Of a stretch of DNA of 64,000 nt, positions 15,995-30,267 are shown in pieces. The stretch spans positions 1,240,001 to 1,304,000 of the forward strand of contig NZ_JACCBI010000001.1 of the NCBI RefSeq assembly GCF_013407835.1, written 5' to 3'. How positions within the stretch are numbered: the first letter of the stretch is position 1; each line of letters opens with the position of its first letter. The stretch is from Agromyces atrinae. GTDB taxonomy: Bacteria; Actinomycetota; Actinomycetes; Actinomycetales; Microbacteriaceae. The notes below the pieces were generated by a model, which was not told where the DNA came from, ran no database searches, and saw nothing but the letters and a program-made list of their open reading frames with translations. A program made the translations under genes and the position numbers.

Positions 15995-16900
15995 ATGAGA
16001 CACGTGCACCTCGACATCATGATGCCCTTCTACGGTCGGTTCGATCATCTGCGCACAGCCGTCGAGAGCGTGGTGGCGCAGACGGATGACCGGTGGCGCC
16101 TCACCGTCGTCGATGACGTCTACCCCGACCTCGAGCCCGGTGCCTGGGTCGAGGCGATCGACGACGAGCGCGTCACCTACCTCCGCAACTCCACGAACCT
16201 CGGCCCGAGCGGCAACTTCCAGCACTCCGCCGATCTCGCCGAATCGACCCACGTCGTCATCATGGGCTGCGACGACGCCCTGCGCCCCGACTTCGTCGCA
16301 CACGTGCTGGGTCTCATCGAGCGATTCCCCGACATCGCCGTCATCCAGCCCGGAGTCGAGGTCATCGACGACAACGGCGCCGTGCACGTGCCGCTCGCCG
16401 ACCGCACGAAGGCGATCTTCCGACCCGGCGGTTCGCGCCGCTCGCACATCGTGGCCGGCGAAGACCTCGCCGCGAGCCTCGTGCGCGCGACCTGGACCTA
16501 CTTCCCGTCGCTCGTGTGGCGCGTCGACGCCCTCCGCCGCCACTCGTTCCGCACCGACCTCGGCATCGTGCAGGACCTGCCGATGCTCCTCGACATCGCC
16601 CTCGACGGCGGCTCGTTCCTCATCGACCCCGTGACGGTCTTCCAGTACCGACGCCACGGCGAGAGCGTCTCTCAGGCCAACCACGACGGGACGAAGTTCG
16701 CCGAGGAGCGGACGGTCTACGGCGAGTACGAGGCGGCCTTCCGGGCCGTGGGATGGACTCGCGCGGCGCGCGCCGCGCGCACGCGGCTCACATCGCGGCT
16801 GCACGCCGGTCGCGACCTCGCGGGCGGATTCCGCTCGTCGACGCCCGAAGCCCGGCGCGCTCTCGCGCAGCACACGTTCGGTTTCCCGCCCCGCCCGTGA
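15995..16900 (+). CDS. Family 2 glycosyltransferase
   Basis: A 301-residue GT-A enzyme. It begins almost at once with the catalytic fold (HLDIMMPFYGRFDHLRTAVE), has VVDDVYPD (about 37-44) and the metal-binding GCDDALRPD (about 89-97), and ends in a basic, Arg-rich C-terminal tail typical of peripheral membrane association. It probably adds one sugar to a lipid-linked intermediate. The ATG at 15995 has only a distant AGGGGCG upstream; an in-frame GTG at 16004 is the alternative. It is convergent with glfT2 and both stops flank a strong hairpin. Confidence 0.85.
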   Translation: MRHVHLDIMMPFYGRFDHLRTAVESVVAQTDDRWRLTVVDDVYPDLEPGAWVEAIDDERVTYLRNSTNLGPSGNFQHSADLAESTHVVIMGCDDALRPDFVAHVLGLIERFPDIAVIQPGVEVIDDNGAVHVPLADRTKAIFRPGGSRRSHIVAGEDLAASLVRATWTYFPSLVWRVDALRRHSFRTDLGIVQDLPMLLDIALDGGSFLIDPVTVFQYRRHGESVSQANHDGTKFAEERTVYGEYEAAFRAVGWTRAARAARTRLTSRLHAGRDLAGGFRSSTPEARRALAQHTFGFPPRP

Positions 16901-16913
16901 CCGGCACGGGCGG
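16891..16913. terminator. Bidirectional hairpin at convergent gene ends
   Basis: CCGCCCGTG (16891-16899) pairs perfectly with CACGGGCGG (16905-16913) around a 5-base loop. It covers the stop codon of the rightward gene and lies just past the stop of leftward glfT2. No T-run follows, as is common for actinobacterial terminators. Confidence 0.5.
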
Positions 16914-16924
16914 AGCGGAACCGA

Positions 16925-21423
<4,499 letters not shown>

Positions 21424-21427
<4 letters not shown>

Positions 21428-22665
21428 GAGAGGAGCTCGGAGTAGAGCTCGAGGAGCGATTCGCGGAACTGGCCGAAGCCGAAGTTCTCGGAGGCCCACT
21501 GCTGCGCCCGGTCGACGGCGACCTCGTCGGGGCTGAGGAGAGCCGCGGTGACCGCCGCGGCGAAACCGGGCACGTCGTTGTGCACGCCCGCGTACAGGTC
21601 GGGGCTGCCGACGCCTTCTGCTCCGACGGCGGTCGAGACGATGGGCACGCCGCGGAGCATGGCGTCGATCGTCTTGAACTTGACCCCGGCCCCCGTGAAG
21701 ATCGGCGAGACGAAGACGGCCGCATCCGCGTAGTACGGCTCGAGCGAGTCGACGTATCCCGTGAGTTCGACGTCGGAGAGAGCCGCGACGCGGTCGCTCA
21801 GGTGCTTCGGCGGCTGCGCGCCCGCGATGACGAATCGGGCACCGGGCACGCGCGAGCGTACCGTCGGCCAGACCTCGGCGAGGAACCACAGCACGCCCTC
21901 GTAGTTGTCGGGGCGGTTCATGGCACCCGTGAAGAGCACGACCGGAGCGGCCGCACGATGCGGCGCGGTGTCGAGCTCGGGGCCGCCGAGGCCCGGCCGC
22001 ACGACGTGCACGTTCGCGGCGGGTTGGATGTCGCGGGCGATCGACGCGTCCTTCTCGCTGAAGACGACCACGAGGTCGACGGCACCGAGCGACTGGCGCT
22101 CGCGCTTCCGGCTCAGCTCCGCCGCGGCCGAATAGGCGAGGCGCGTCGCGGGGTTCTTCCGCCCCGTCGCGAGGCGCGACCAGCGCTGCGTGATGAGGTC
22201 GTGGGCGACGATGACGGTCTTCATGCGCGGCAGGCGTTCACGCACGAACGGCGCGAGGCTCGCGGTCTCCGACCACTGGAACTCGACGACGCCCGCGTTC
22301 TCGATGTGGCCGACCCACGTGTCATCCGTCATGAACTCGTTCTGCACGCTGCGGTTCAGCGCACTCCCCCGCAGCACCGAGTCGATGTCGGCGGCGAGCT
22401 TGAAGCGGCCGTGACGGAACGGACCCGTGCCCGAGATGAGCTCAGCGCGCGCGACGGAGTCGGGAAGCGCGTTCATGGCGTCACGGTTGTCCTGCGTCGA
22501 CGGCGCGTAGGCGTCGACGTCGAAACGCTCGGCGAGTGCCGCGTAGTGCTGCAGTGCGTACTGCCCTCCCGCGTGGGGGATTCCGGCGTACGGGATATAC
22601 TTCGTCAGGCTCGCGACTCGCGGGCGCGCTGGGGAATCGGCGGCGTATCCGCTGGGGTCCTGCAT
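21424..22665 (-). CDS. Glycosyltransferase, GT4-like (GT-B fold)
   Basis: A 413-residue GT-B enzyme. The N-terminal half contains TKYIPYAGIPHAGGQYALQ (about 20-38), a Gly-rich acceptor-domain start. The C-terminal half has VVLFTGAMNRPDNYEGVLWF (about 240-259) and the donor-site block FTGAGVKFKTIDAMLRGVPI (about 323-342), which resembles the retaining GT4 EX7E region, although the first Glu is replaced by Lys in KFKT. It should add a sugar to a lipid-linked oligosaccharide before flipping by the overlapping flippase downstream. A TAGGCT box (22672-22677) ends 6 bases before the ATG, so the mRNA is probably leaderless. Confidence 0.85.
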
Positions 22666-22671
22666 GGCTTC

Positions 22672-22677
22672 AGCCTA
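22672..22677 (-). promoter_or_regulatory. Putative leaderless-type -10 box
   Basis: TAGGCT on the minus strand ends 6 bases before the ATG at 22665. The gene lacks a nearby ribosome-binding sequence. Confidence 0.45.
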
Positions 22678-22759
22678 GGTCACCCTCCCCCGCCGGGGCT
22701 TCGCGCCCCGCGGACCCGCACGACGAGAGCACCGCACCCGCTCGGTGCGTGAGGACATC

Positions 22760-23620
22760 ATGACGGCCTACACCGCACTGATCATCGCCTACAAGCGCGA
22801 CGACCTCATCCGCGATGTGCTCGCCGCTCTCGCTCTGCAGACCGTGCCGCCGTCGCGCATCGTCATCGTCGACAACGGCGGCGAACTCGGCGATGCGGCG
22901 CTCGGCGGCGACCGCCCCGAGTGCCCGATCGACGTCGTACCGCGCCCCGACAACCCCGGCTACGCCGCGGCCGTCAACGAGGCGCGTCCGTTCGTCCGGG
23001 CCGATGGTGCGACGCGGCTCCTCGTGCTCACGCACGACGCCGACTTCGAGCCCGAGCTCGCCGAGACGCTGCTCGAGATACTCGACGGCGACGACACGAT
23101 CGGTGCCGCCGGCCCCGTGCTGCACCGCGCGTCGAACCGCGACCGGCTATTCTCGGCCGGCGGTCGGCTCTCTCGCGGCGGTCGTGCGAGCCACGTCGTC
23201 GATGCGCCCGCCTCGGGCACGACCCCCGCCGTCGACTGGCTCGACGGCGCCATCGTGCTCTATTCGGTCGACGCGCTCGACGAGATCGAGTGGCTCGACG
23301 AGCGCTACTTCCTCTACTTCGAAGACGTCGACACGAGTTGGCGCCTGCGCCGCGCGGGTTATGCGTCGGTCGTGAGCGGCGACACTCTCGCCTATCAGGA
23401 CCCGGGTGCCCACCCGACCTACCTCGGCATCCGCAACATGACGCTCTTCGCCGAGCGGTCGGGCATCGGCTCGGTGCCGAACGCCCTCGCCGTGGCTCGA
23501 CGCGTCGCCGAGGAGAGCGCCGTCGCGATCCTCGACCGACGCCGGCCGCCGCTCCGTGACGCGTGGCGCGGCTGGCGCGACGGGCGCCGCGGGCTCTCGG
23601 GCAAGCCGCCCGTCCGCTAG
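22760..23620 (+). CDS. Family 2 glycosyltransferase, rhamnosyltransferase-like
   Basis: A 286-residue GT-A enzyme resembling the WbbL/RfbF group. It has TALIIAYKRDDLIRDVLAAL at the start, IVIVDNGG, the DNPGYAAAVNEA loop, HDADFEPE in the place of DDD, and ERYFLYFEDVDTSWRLRRAG, the FF/YxEDxDxxxR motif of that group. Likely role: transfer of L-rhamnose or a related sugar to a lipid-linked chain, using dTDP-rhamnose made by the rml genes 4 kb away (inference). The ATG at 22760 is preferred over the in-frame GTG at 22745 because GAGGA lies just upstream of it. Its stop overlaps that of the convergent DUF2304 gene. Confidence 0.85.
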   Translation: MTAYTALIIAYKRDDLIRDVLAALALQTVPPSRIVIVDNGGELGDAALGGDRPECPIDVVPRPDNPGYAAAVNEARPFVRADGATRLLVLTHDADFEPELAETLLEILDGDDTIGAAGPVLHRASNRDRLFSAGGRLSRGGRASHVVDAPASGTTPAVDWLDGAIVLYSVDALDEIEWLDERYFLYFEDVDTSWRLRRAGYASVVSGDTLAYQDPGAHPTYLGIRNMTLFAERSGIGSVPNALAVARRVAEESAVAILDRRRPPLRDAWRGWRDGRRGLSGKPPVR

Positions 23621-24030
23621 AGCGCGTCGGGCCGAGCCGTCGGAGGTTCGTTCCGACCGTCATCCGTCGAGCGCCCCTCGAGCGCGTCGAGACGCTCCGA
23701 GAGCCGCTGGATCTCGGCGCGCGCGATCGCGGACTCCTCAGCGGAGCGCCGGATCTCGTCCTCAGCCTGCGACAGCTCCCACGAGTGGTGCAGGGCGACG
23801 GCGAGGAGCAGCACGATGGCCGCCGAGAACAGCAGGTTCGCCGGCACCTGCACGCCGAGGAAGTCGGTGAGGGCGAGGAGCAGCTGCGGCCAGAGGCCGA
23901 GCACGAGCACCGCGAGACCGATGATGAGCCACAGGGCCGCGTACTTTTCGCGGAGGCGCCGCGCGAGCAGCATCCAGATGACGAAGATCAGGATGACGGC
24001 GGCGAGGATGATGCCGAAAGCGACGATCAT
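23617..24030 (-). CDS. DUF2304 membrane protein (module A)
   Basis: A 137-residue protein with three membrane segments (about residues 2-21, 29-49, 63-84), then a cytoplasmic coiled coil (EDEIRRSAEESAIARAEI, about 90-107) and a polar tail. The arrangement fits DUF2304, small membrane proteins usually encoded beside DPM1-like family 2 glycosyltransferases and thought to anchor or assist them. Its ATG overlaps the stop of such a glycosyltransferase by four bases. A second DUF2304 gene with the same partner occurs at 48604. Biochemical function is not known. Confidence 0.8.
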   Translation of the reverse strand: MIVAFGIILAAVILIFVIWMLLARRLREKYAALWLIIGLAVLVLGLWPQLLLALTDFLGVQVPANLLFSAAIVLLLAVALHHSWELSQAEDEIRRSAEESAIARAEIQRLSERLDALEGRSTDDGRNEPPTARPDAL

Positions 24031-24755
24031 GCGGCGACCGCCTTCCGCGACGGGCGACGCATGATCGCGAGAGTGAGGGCCACGACGGAGCGCAGCAGGT
24101 AGATCGCGGCGCCGACCGGGCTCTGGCTCGGCGTTCCGTGCACGCGCGGGCGCATCGCGACGGGCACCTGCGTGACCGTGAGGCCCGCGTGGCACGCCGC
24201 CACGAGCGAGTCGAGCGTGTCGCCGAGGTACTCGGCCGGGTAGTAGCGCACGTACTGCGCGACGGCGCGCTCGTTGGCCGCGCGGAATCCGCTCGTGACG
24301 TCGGTGAGGGTCGTGCCCGCGACGCGGGAGACGACCTTCGCGAGCACGATCATCGCCCAGCGGCGGGGTCCGCGCACGGTGTAGTCACCGACGTCGGCGA
24401 AGCGCGCACCGATCGAGATGTCGGCGCGCTCGAGTCCTTCGAGCACGCGATCGATGTCGGACGGGTTGTGCTGACCGTCGGCGTCGACCTGGATGACGCG
24501 CGTGTAGCCGTGACGCTGCGCGTAGGTGAAGCCCGTGCGCATCGCTCCGCCGACACCGAGGTTGAACGGCAGCTGCAGCACGATCGCACCGGCCTGACGG
24601 GCGACCTCGGCCGTGTCATCCGTCGACCCGTCGTCGATGACGGCGATGTCGTACAGCGGGTTGCCGGAGCGGATCTCGCGCACGGTTCCGCCGACGCTTC
24701 GGGCCTCGTTCCACGCGGGAACGATGATCAGGACGCGGTCGGACGGCTCACTCAT
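24027..24755 (-). CDS. DPM1-like family 2 glycosyltransferase (module A)
   Basis: A 242-residue GT-A enzyme resembling dolichyl/polyprenyl-phosphate sugar synthases: VLIIVPAWNEARSVGGTV, VIDDGSTDDTAEVA, LPFNLGVGGAMRTGF and QVDADGQHNPSDID, the last holding the DAD motif. This group moves a sugar from a nucleotide to polyprenyl phosphate at the inner face; there is no C-terminal membrane pair, which the DUF2304 partner may supply. A TAGGAT box (24765-24770) lies 9 bases before the ATG at 24755, favouring that start over the in-frame GTG at 24761 (3 bases from the box). Downstream gene overlaps by four bases; upstream is the large DUF6541-like membrane protein, the possible user of the polyprenyl-sugar. 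Confidence 0.85.
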   Translation of the reverse strand: MSEPSDRVLIIVPAWNEARSVGGTVREIRSGNPLYDIAVIDDGSTDDTAEVARQAGAIVLQLPFNLGVGGAMRTGFTYAQRHGYTRVIQVDADGQHNPSDIDRVLEGLERADISIGARFADVGDYTVRGPRRWAMIVLAKVVSRVAGTTLTDVTSGFRAANERAVAQYVRYYPAEYLGDTLDSLVAACHAGLTVTQVPVAMRPRVHGTPSQSPVGAAIYLLRSVVALTLAIMRRPSRKAVAA

Positions 24756-24764
24756 ACTCACCGA

Positions 24765-24770
24765 ATCCTA
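24765..24770 (-). promoter_or_regulatory. Putative leaderless-type -10 box inside the module
   Basis: TAGGAT on the minus strand overlaps the stop codon of the upstream DUF6541-like gene and lies 9 bases before the ATG at 24755. It may give the downstream pair its own transcript. Confidence 0.35.
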
Positions 24771-26741
24771 GCCACACGCGACGATCTCGAAGAGGCGAGC
24801 CGCGCCCTGCTCGTCGACGAGACGCACGGCGTCGGAGTTCTCGAGGTCGGTCAAGCCGGGGAAGACGTGCTCGCCGGGGTGCACCTCGCGGCCGCCGAAG
24901 TCGAGCACGAATCCGACGTCGAGATCGTCGACGGCGGAGCAGACGGCGCTGCCGGGCGTCGCCTCGCCGAGCTCGTCGTTGATGAGCTCGAGGTCGTCGC
25001 TGATCTCCATGAGGGTGTGCGGCATGAGCACGGGGCGACCCGTGATGGCGAAGGCGAGCGACGACCCCGTCCACGGACTGCCCGCGATGGCGATGCCCTC
25101 GGGCACGTGCTCGTCGAGGCGATCGAGGAGCGCGAATTCGTCGGTCGAGAGGAGCGCAGAGTCGGGGGTGACCGCGAACACGCGGCTCGCCCACTCGACG
25201 GCACGAGGCACGGGCCCGGCCTGGAGTGCGGCGACGGCGCCCACGACGACGACACCGCCGAGCGCGGCCTTCGCCCAGCGCGGCGCGGCGTCGAGGGTGC
25301 GGCGCACGGCCGCGCGGTTCGCGAGCCACGTCGCCGTGCACGCGATGCCGAATGCCCCGAGCGGCACCATGACGATCGGCAGGAGCGCCGCGAGGCGCGG
25401 GATGTTGTTGTACCAGGTGCCCGTGAAGAGGTCGCGGAGCGACGGGATCGAGAGCGCGGCGACGTTGACGAAGAGGTACGCGGCCACGAGGTACATGCCG
25501 ACGGCGACGATCGCACCGGGCGTTCGCACGATGAACGCCCACACGATTCCGACGATGACGAGGATCGCGGCGAGCACGGCGGGGATCGCGTACCAGGTCG
25601 AGCCGAGGAGCACCTGCTGCGCGGCATCCGCGATCGTCGTGACGGGCGGCCACCCGCGCGCCTCACCCGGCGGGCGCAGCACGCGGAGGGCGACGAATCC
25701 GACGCCGCCGTAAGCGAGGAAGAGTGCGACGACGAGAACGCGGCCTCCCGCCGATGCCGCGGCGCGCCAGCGCTGGACGGCGAAGGCGATCACCATCGGC
25801 AGGCTGAGCGCGAGCCAGCTCACGAACGCCGTGGGGTGCGCGATCGCGAGCCCGGGGAGGATGCCGAGGAGCGCGACGACCCACCAGACACGGGCGACAC
25901 CGAGCGTGCTCGTGCGATCGAGGCCGAGGGCGGCGAGCGTCACCGCGAGGGCGGCCGGCACGAGGGCAAGACCGAGCTGGTACGGGTAGAGCACCCCGTA
26001 GTCCATGAGGAGGAACGGGAACGTCGGGAGCGAGGCCGCGAGCAGACCGGCGAAGAGCACGAGCACGCGCGAATCGAGGCGGGCGCGCGCGGCGGCGAAG
26101 AGCGAACGCGTGAGCAGCAGGATGCCGAGCGGCCAGATGACCGCCGAGATGACGAGCGTGAACGCGTTGACGGCTGCCGGGATGCTCGCACCCGAGAGCT
26201 GCACGATGAGGGCGACGGATGCGTGCCACGCGGCCGGGTAGAACCCGAGGCTGCCTCCGGGGTTCGTCATTCGGCCGATGTCGAGCGACGAGGCGTCGCC
26301 CGTCTCGAGCATGAAGCGCACGGCGTTCAGGTGGAAGATGTTGTCGAAGGTCTGCGAGATGTTGCCCGGATCACCGATGATCTGAGCGAAGCGCACCGTG
26401 ATGATGAGGGCGGCGAGGATGACGCCGGTCAGCAGCCATCCGTCGAAGCGACGCCGCTCGGTCGGCGCGGGCGCACCGAACCGGCGCTCGACGAGGAAGC
26501 GCGCACCGCGCAGCACCGCGGCGAGCACGATCGTCACGACGACGACCGGCAGGATCGACCAGCCGATACCCGCGAAGCCCGCGACGACAGCGGTGCCGGC
26601 GATCACGGTGACGGCGAATGCCGGTGCGACCGCGATCGCCCAGAAGCCGCGCAGCCCGAGAGCCCACGAGAGCACGAGCCCGACGACGCCGAGCACGGCG
26701 ATCCCCGTCAGGGCTGCGAAGGCGAGTCCCACCCAATCCAC
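24768..26741 (-). CDS. DUF6541-like polytopic membrane protein, predicted GT-C glycosyltransferase (module A)
   Basis: A 657-residue protein with about 12-14 membrane segments and a soluble C-terminal part (about 510-657) that should lie outside the cell. After the third membrane segment is a loop SQTFDNIFHLN (129-139) followed by GFYPAAWH (166-173). An acidic residue in FD-x-x-x-H followed by a YPxxWH motif resembles the first external loop of GT-C enzymes (PMT, ArnT, mycobacterial arabinosyl/mannosyltransferases), where the Asp is catalytic. It resembles the DUF6541 group, which is uncharacterised. GTG start with AAAGGG about 9 bases upstream. A paralog at 48964 sits beside a second DPM1-like/DUF2304 pair, so the module is conserved. 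GT-C activity is my inference. Confidence 0.75.
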   Translation of the reverse strand: MDWVGLAFAALTGIAVLGVVGLVLSWALGLRGFWAIAVAPAFAVTVIAGTAVVAGFAGIGWSILPVVVVTIVLAAVLRGARFLVERRFGAPAPTERRRFDGWLLTGVILAALIITVRFAQIIGDPGNISQTFDNIFHLNAVRFMLETGDASSLDIGRMTNPGGSLGFYPAAWHASVALIVQLSGASIPAAVNAFTLVISAVIWPLGILLLTRSLFAAARARLDSRVLVLFAGLLAASLPTFPFLLMDYGVLYPYQLGLALVPAALAVTLAALGLDRTSTLGVARVWWVVALLGILPGLAIAHPTAFVSWLALSLPMVIAFAVQRWRAAASAGGRVLVVALFLAYGGVGFVALRVLRPPGEARGWPPVTTIADAAQQVLLGSTWYAIPAVLAAILVIVGIVWAFIVRTPGAIVAVGMYLVAAYLFVNVAALSIPSLRDLFTGTWYNNIPRLAALLPIVMVPLGAFGIACTATWLANRAAVRRTLDAAPRWAKAALGGVVVVGAVAALQAGPVPRAVEWASRVFAVTPDSALLSTDEFALLDRLDEHVPEGIAIAGSPWTGSSLAFAITGRPVLMPHTLMEISDDLELINDELGEATPGSAVCSAVDDLDVGFVLDFGGREVHPGEHVFPGLTDLENSDAVRLVDEQGAARLFEIVACG

Positions 26742-26786
26742 GAAGCGACCCTTTCACCGCGTCGGTCCCGAAGCGGCCGACGACCC

Positions 26787-26792
26787 AGGATA
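26787..26792 (-). promoter_or_regulatory. Putative -10 box of module A
   Basis: TATCCT on the minus strand, about 45 bases before the GTG at 26741. It lies just past the hairpin that follows rmlA. Confidence 0.35.
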
Positions 26793-26796
26793 ACGA

Positions 26797-26816
26797 GCGT
26801 TCCCCTGGGAGAACGC
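26797..26816 (-). terminator. Hairpin after rmlC-rmlA
   Basis: GCGTTC (26797-26802) pairs with GAACGC (26811-26816) around an 8-base loop, 29 bases past the rmlA stop. No T-run follows. It separates the rhamnose genes from the next promoter. Confidence 0.4.
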
Positions 26817-26844
26817 AGCAACACCCCGGCAGCGGCGTCAGCCG

Positions 26845-27708
26845 TCAGGAGTCGAGGAGCTGCTCCAGGTAAGTGCCGTAGCCGCTCTTGACGAGCGGGC
26901 GGGCGAGTTCGCGGAGCTCGGCGTCGTCGATCCAGCCGGCGCGCCAGGCGATCTCTTCGATGCAGCCGATCTTGAAGCCCTGGCGCTCCTCGATGACGCG
27001 CACGTAGTCGCCGGCCTGCATCATCGACGTGAACGTTCCCGTGTCGAGCCACGCCGTGCCGCGGTCGAGCACCTGGACGCTCAAGCGCCCCTCGTGCAGG
27101 TAGCGCTCGTTGACGGTCGAGATCTCGAGCTCGCCGCGTGCGCTCGGTTCGATCGTCTTCGCGATCTCGACGACCGTGTTGTCGTAGAAGTAGAGACCCG
27201 GCACGGCGTAGTTGCTCTTCGGCACGACGGGCTTCTCTTCGATCGAGAGCACGGTGCCGTCGTCGTCGAACTCGACGACGCCGTAGTCGCGCGGGTTCGC
27301 CACGTGGTACGCGAAGATGCGCGCGCCGTCGATGTCGGTGTTCGTGCGGAGCGCGGTGCCGAGGCCCGCGCCGTGGAAGATGTTGTCGCCGAGCACGAGG
27401 GCGACCGACTCGTCGCCGATGAATTCCTCGCCGATGATGAAGGCCTGCGCGAGGCCGTCGGGCGACGGCTGCTCGGCGTACTCGAGACGGATGCCGAGCT
27501 GCGAGCCGTCACCGAGCAGGGCGCGGAACTGCGCGTTGTACTCAGGCGTCGTGATGATGAGGATCTCGTTGATGCCCGCCATCATGAGCGTCGAGAGCGG
27601 GTAGTAGATCATGGGCTTGTCGAAGATCGGCATGAGCTGCTTCGAGATGCCCTTGGTGATCGGCCACAGGCGCGTGCCCGATCCGCCGGCGAGGATGATT
27701 CCGCGCAT
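26845..27708 (-). CDS. rmlA: Glucose-1-phosphate thymidylyltransferase
   Basis: A 287-residue enzyme making dTDP-glucose from dTTP and glucose-1-phosphate, first step to dTDP-L-rhamnose. Nucleotide motif GGSGTRLWP (8-16), [18 protein letters not shown] (about 21-38), the [11 protein letters not shown] segment (about 103-113) and [20 protein letters not shown] (about 157-176) are all intact. Length matches short-form RmlA. It follows rmlC on the same strand after 3 bases, so they form one mRNA divergent from rmlB-rmlD. Confidence 0.97.
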   Translation of the reverse strand: MRGIILAGGSGTRLWPITKGISKQLMPIFDKPMIYYPLSTLMMAGINEILIITTPEYNAQFRALLGDGSQLGIRLEYAEQPSPDGLAQAFIIGEEFIGDESVALVLGDNIFHGAGLGTALRTNTDIDGARIFAYHVANPRDYGVVEFDDDGTVLSIEEKPVVPKSNYAVPGLYFYDNTVVEIAKTIEPSARGELEISTVNERYLHEGRLSVQVLDRGTAWLDTGTFTSMMQAGDYVRVIEERQGFKIGCIEEIAWRAGWIDDAELRELARPLVKSGYGTYLEQLLDS

Positions 27709-27711
27709 GGG

Positions 27712-28323
27712 TCAGAGTCCCTTCGTCGCGATGCTCGCGTAGTGATCGCGGGCGGCTTCCCACGTCGGCAGGAGACCCGACTCGAGCGCCTCGGCGAGCG
27801 TCGGAGCCTCGGCGTCCTTCGGCGAGAGGAGCGCCTCCCCCGCCTCGGCGGGGATGCGCAGGCCGATCTCGGGGTCGAGCGGGTTGATGCCGTGCTCGCG
27901 CTCGGGGCGGAACACGTCGGAGCAGAGGTACGTCACGGTCGCGTCATCCGTCAGCGCGACGAAGGCGTGGCCGATGCCCTCGCCCACGTAGATGGCGCGG
28001 CGGTCGACGTCGTCGAGCAGGACCGAGTCCCACTTCCCGAACGTCGGCGAGCCGACGCGGATGTCGATCGCGAAGTCGAGCACGGCGCCGTGGGCGGCCA
28101 TGACGTACTTGGCCTGTCCGCCGGGGAGATCGGCGAAGTGGATGCCGCGGAGCACCCCGCGCTTCGAGACCGAGAGATTCGCCTGCTTGAGGTCGAGGGC
28201 GTGGCCGACGACGTCTTCGAGGGCGTCGAATCGGTACCACTCGGCGAAGAGGCCTCGGTCGTCGCCGAACTGCTTCGGCGTGATCTCGTAGGCGTCGGGT
28301 ACGGAGAGTTCGCGAATCTGCAC
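27712..28323 (-). CDS. rmlC: dTDP-4-dehydrorhamnose 3,5-epimerase
   Basis: A 203-residue cupin epimerase acting on dTDP-4-keto-6-deoxyglucose. The motif RGVLRGIHFADLPGGQAK holds the active-site His, and VLDFAIDIRVGSPTFGKW and VGEGIGHAFVALTDDA are typical of the family. The GTG start at 28323 lies 7 bases downstream of a TAGGCT box, so translation may begin on a leaderless mRNA. It is first gene of the leftward rmlC-rmlA unit. Confidence 0.95.
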   Translation of the reverse strand: MQIRELSVPDAYEITPKQFGDDRGLFAEWYRFDALEDVVGHALDLKQANLSVSKRGVLRGIHFADLPGGQAKYVMAAHGAVLDFAIDIRVGSPTFGKWDSVLLDDVDRRAIYVGEGIGHAFVALTDDATVTYLCSDVFRPEREHGINPLDPEIGLRIPAEAGEALLSPKDAEAPTLAEALESGLLPTWEAARDHYASIATKGL

Positions 28324-29411
<1,088 letters not shown>

Positions 29412-29415
29412 CGCC

Positions 29416-30267
29416 ATGCGTTTCCTCATCACCGGAGCCGGTGGAATGCTCGGGCGCGATCTCCAGACCGCGCTCGCGGGCCGCGACGTGACGGCAGCGA
29501 CGCGTGCCGACCTCGACATCACCGATGAGGCTGCGGTCATCGCCGCCGTCGCCGGTCACGACGTCGTCATCAACGCGGCGGCCTACACGGCCGTCGACGA
29601 CGCCGAGACCGACGAAGACGCCGCCTACGCGCTCAACGCGCTCGGCCCGCGGAACCTCGCGCGCGGTGCGGCAGCCGCCGGGGCGCGTCTCGTGCAGATC
29701 TCGACCGACTACGTCTTCGACGGACGCGGCACGAGCCCGTACGCCGAGGATGCCGCGCGAGCACCGATCTCGGCCTACGGGCGCACCAAGGCGGCGGGCG
29801 AGGAGTTCGTGAGCGAGCTGCTGCCGGACGCCTCGTACATCGTGCGCACGGCCTGGCTCTACGGCGAGCACGGCAACAACTTCGCCCGCACGATGCGCAC
29901 GCTCGCCGCTAACCGCGACACGTGGTCGGTCGTCGACGACCAGCGCGGTCAGCCGACATGGACGGTCGACCTCGCCGACGCCGTCATCCGTCTCGTCGAT
30001 GCCGACGCACCGGCGGGCATCTACCACGGCACCTCGTCGGGCGAGACGACGTGGTTCGGCTTCGCGCGGGCCATCCTCGAGACCGCGGGTCTCGACCCCG
30101 AACGCATCACACCGACCGACAGCTCGGCGTTCCAGCGCCCCGCTCCCCGACCCGACTACTCGGTTCTCGCACACGACACGTGGGCGGCAGCGGGTCTCTC
30201 GCCGATCCGCGATTGGCGTGAGGCGCTCGACGTCGCCGCCGCGCGCGGCATCATCGACCCTCGATGA
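29416..30267 (+). CDS. rmlD: dTDP-4-dehydrorhamnose reductase
   Basis: A 283-residue SDR making dTDP-L-rhamnose, last step of the pathway. It has the N-terminal NAD(P) motif GAGGMLGRDL (about 7-16), DVVINAAAYTAVDDAE (about 50-65), QISTDYVFDGRGTSPY (about 94-109), the catalytic YGRTKAAGE and RTAWLYGEHG (about 138-147). It overlaps the start of the downstream flippase by four bases, which links rhamnose supply to export of a rhamnose-containing unit. Confidence 0.96.
   Translation: MRFLITGAGGMLGRDLQTALAGRDVTAATRADLDITDEAAVIAAVAGHDVVINAAAYTAVDDAETDEDAAYALNALGPRNLARGAAAAGARLVQISTDYVFDGRGTSPYAEDAARAPISAYGRTKAAGEEFVSELLPDASYIVRTAWLYGEHGNNFARTMRTLAANRDTWSVVDDQRGQPTWTVDLADAVIRLVDADAPAGIYHGTSSGETTWFGFARAILETAGLDPERITPTDSSAFQRPAPRPDYSVLAHDTWAAAGLSPIRDWREALDVAAARGIIDPR

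Noticed and set aside
24138..26891. A 917-codon open frame on the plus strand
   Set aside because: It is antisense to the DPM1-like and DUF6541-like genes, is Arg/Glu/His-rich without any recognisable motif, and is what a high-G+C genome gives opposite a real gene.
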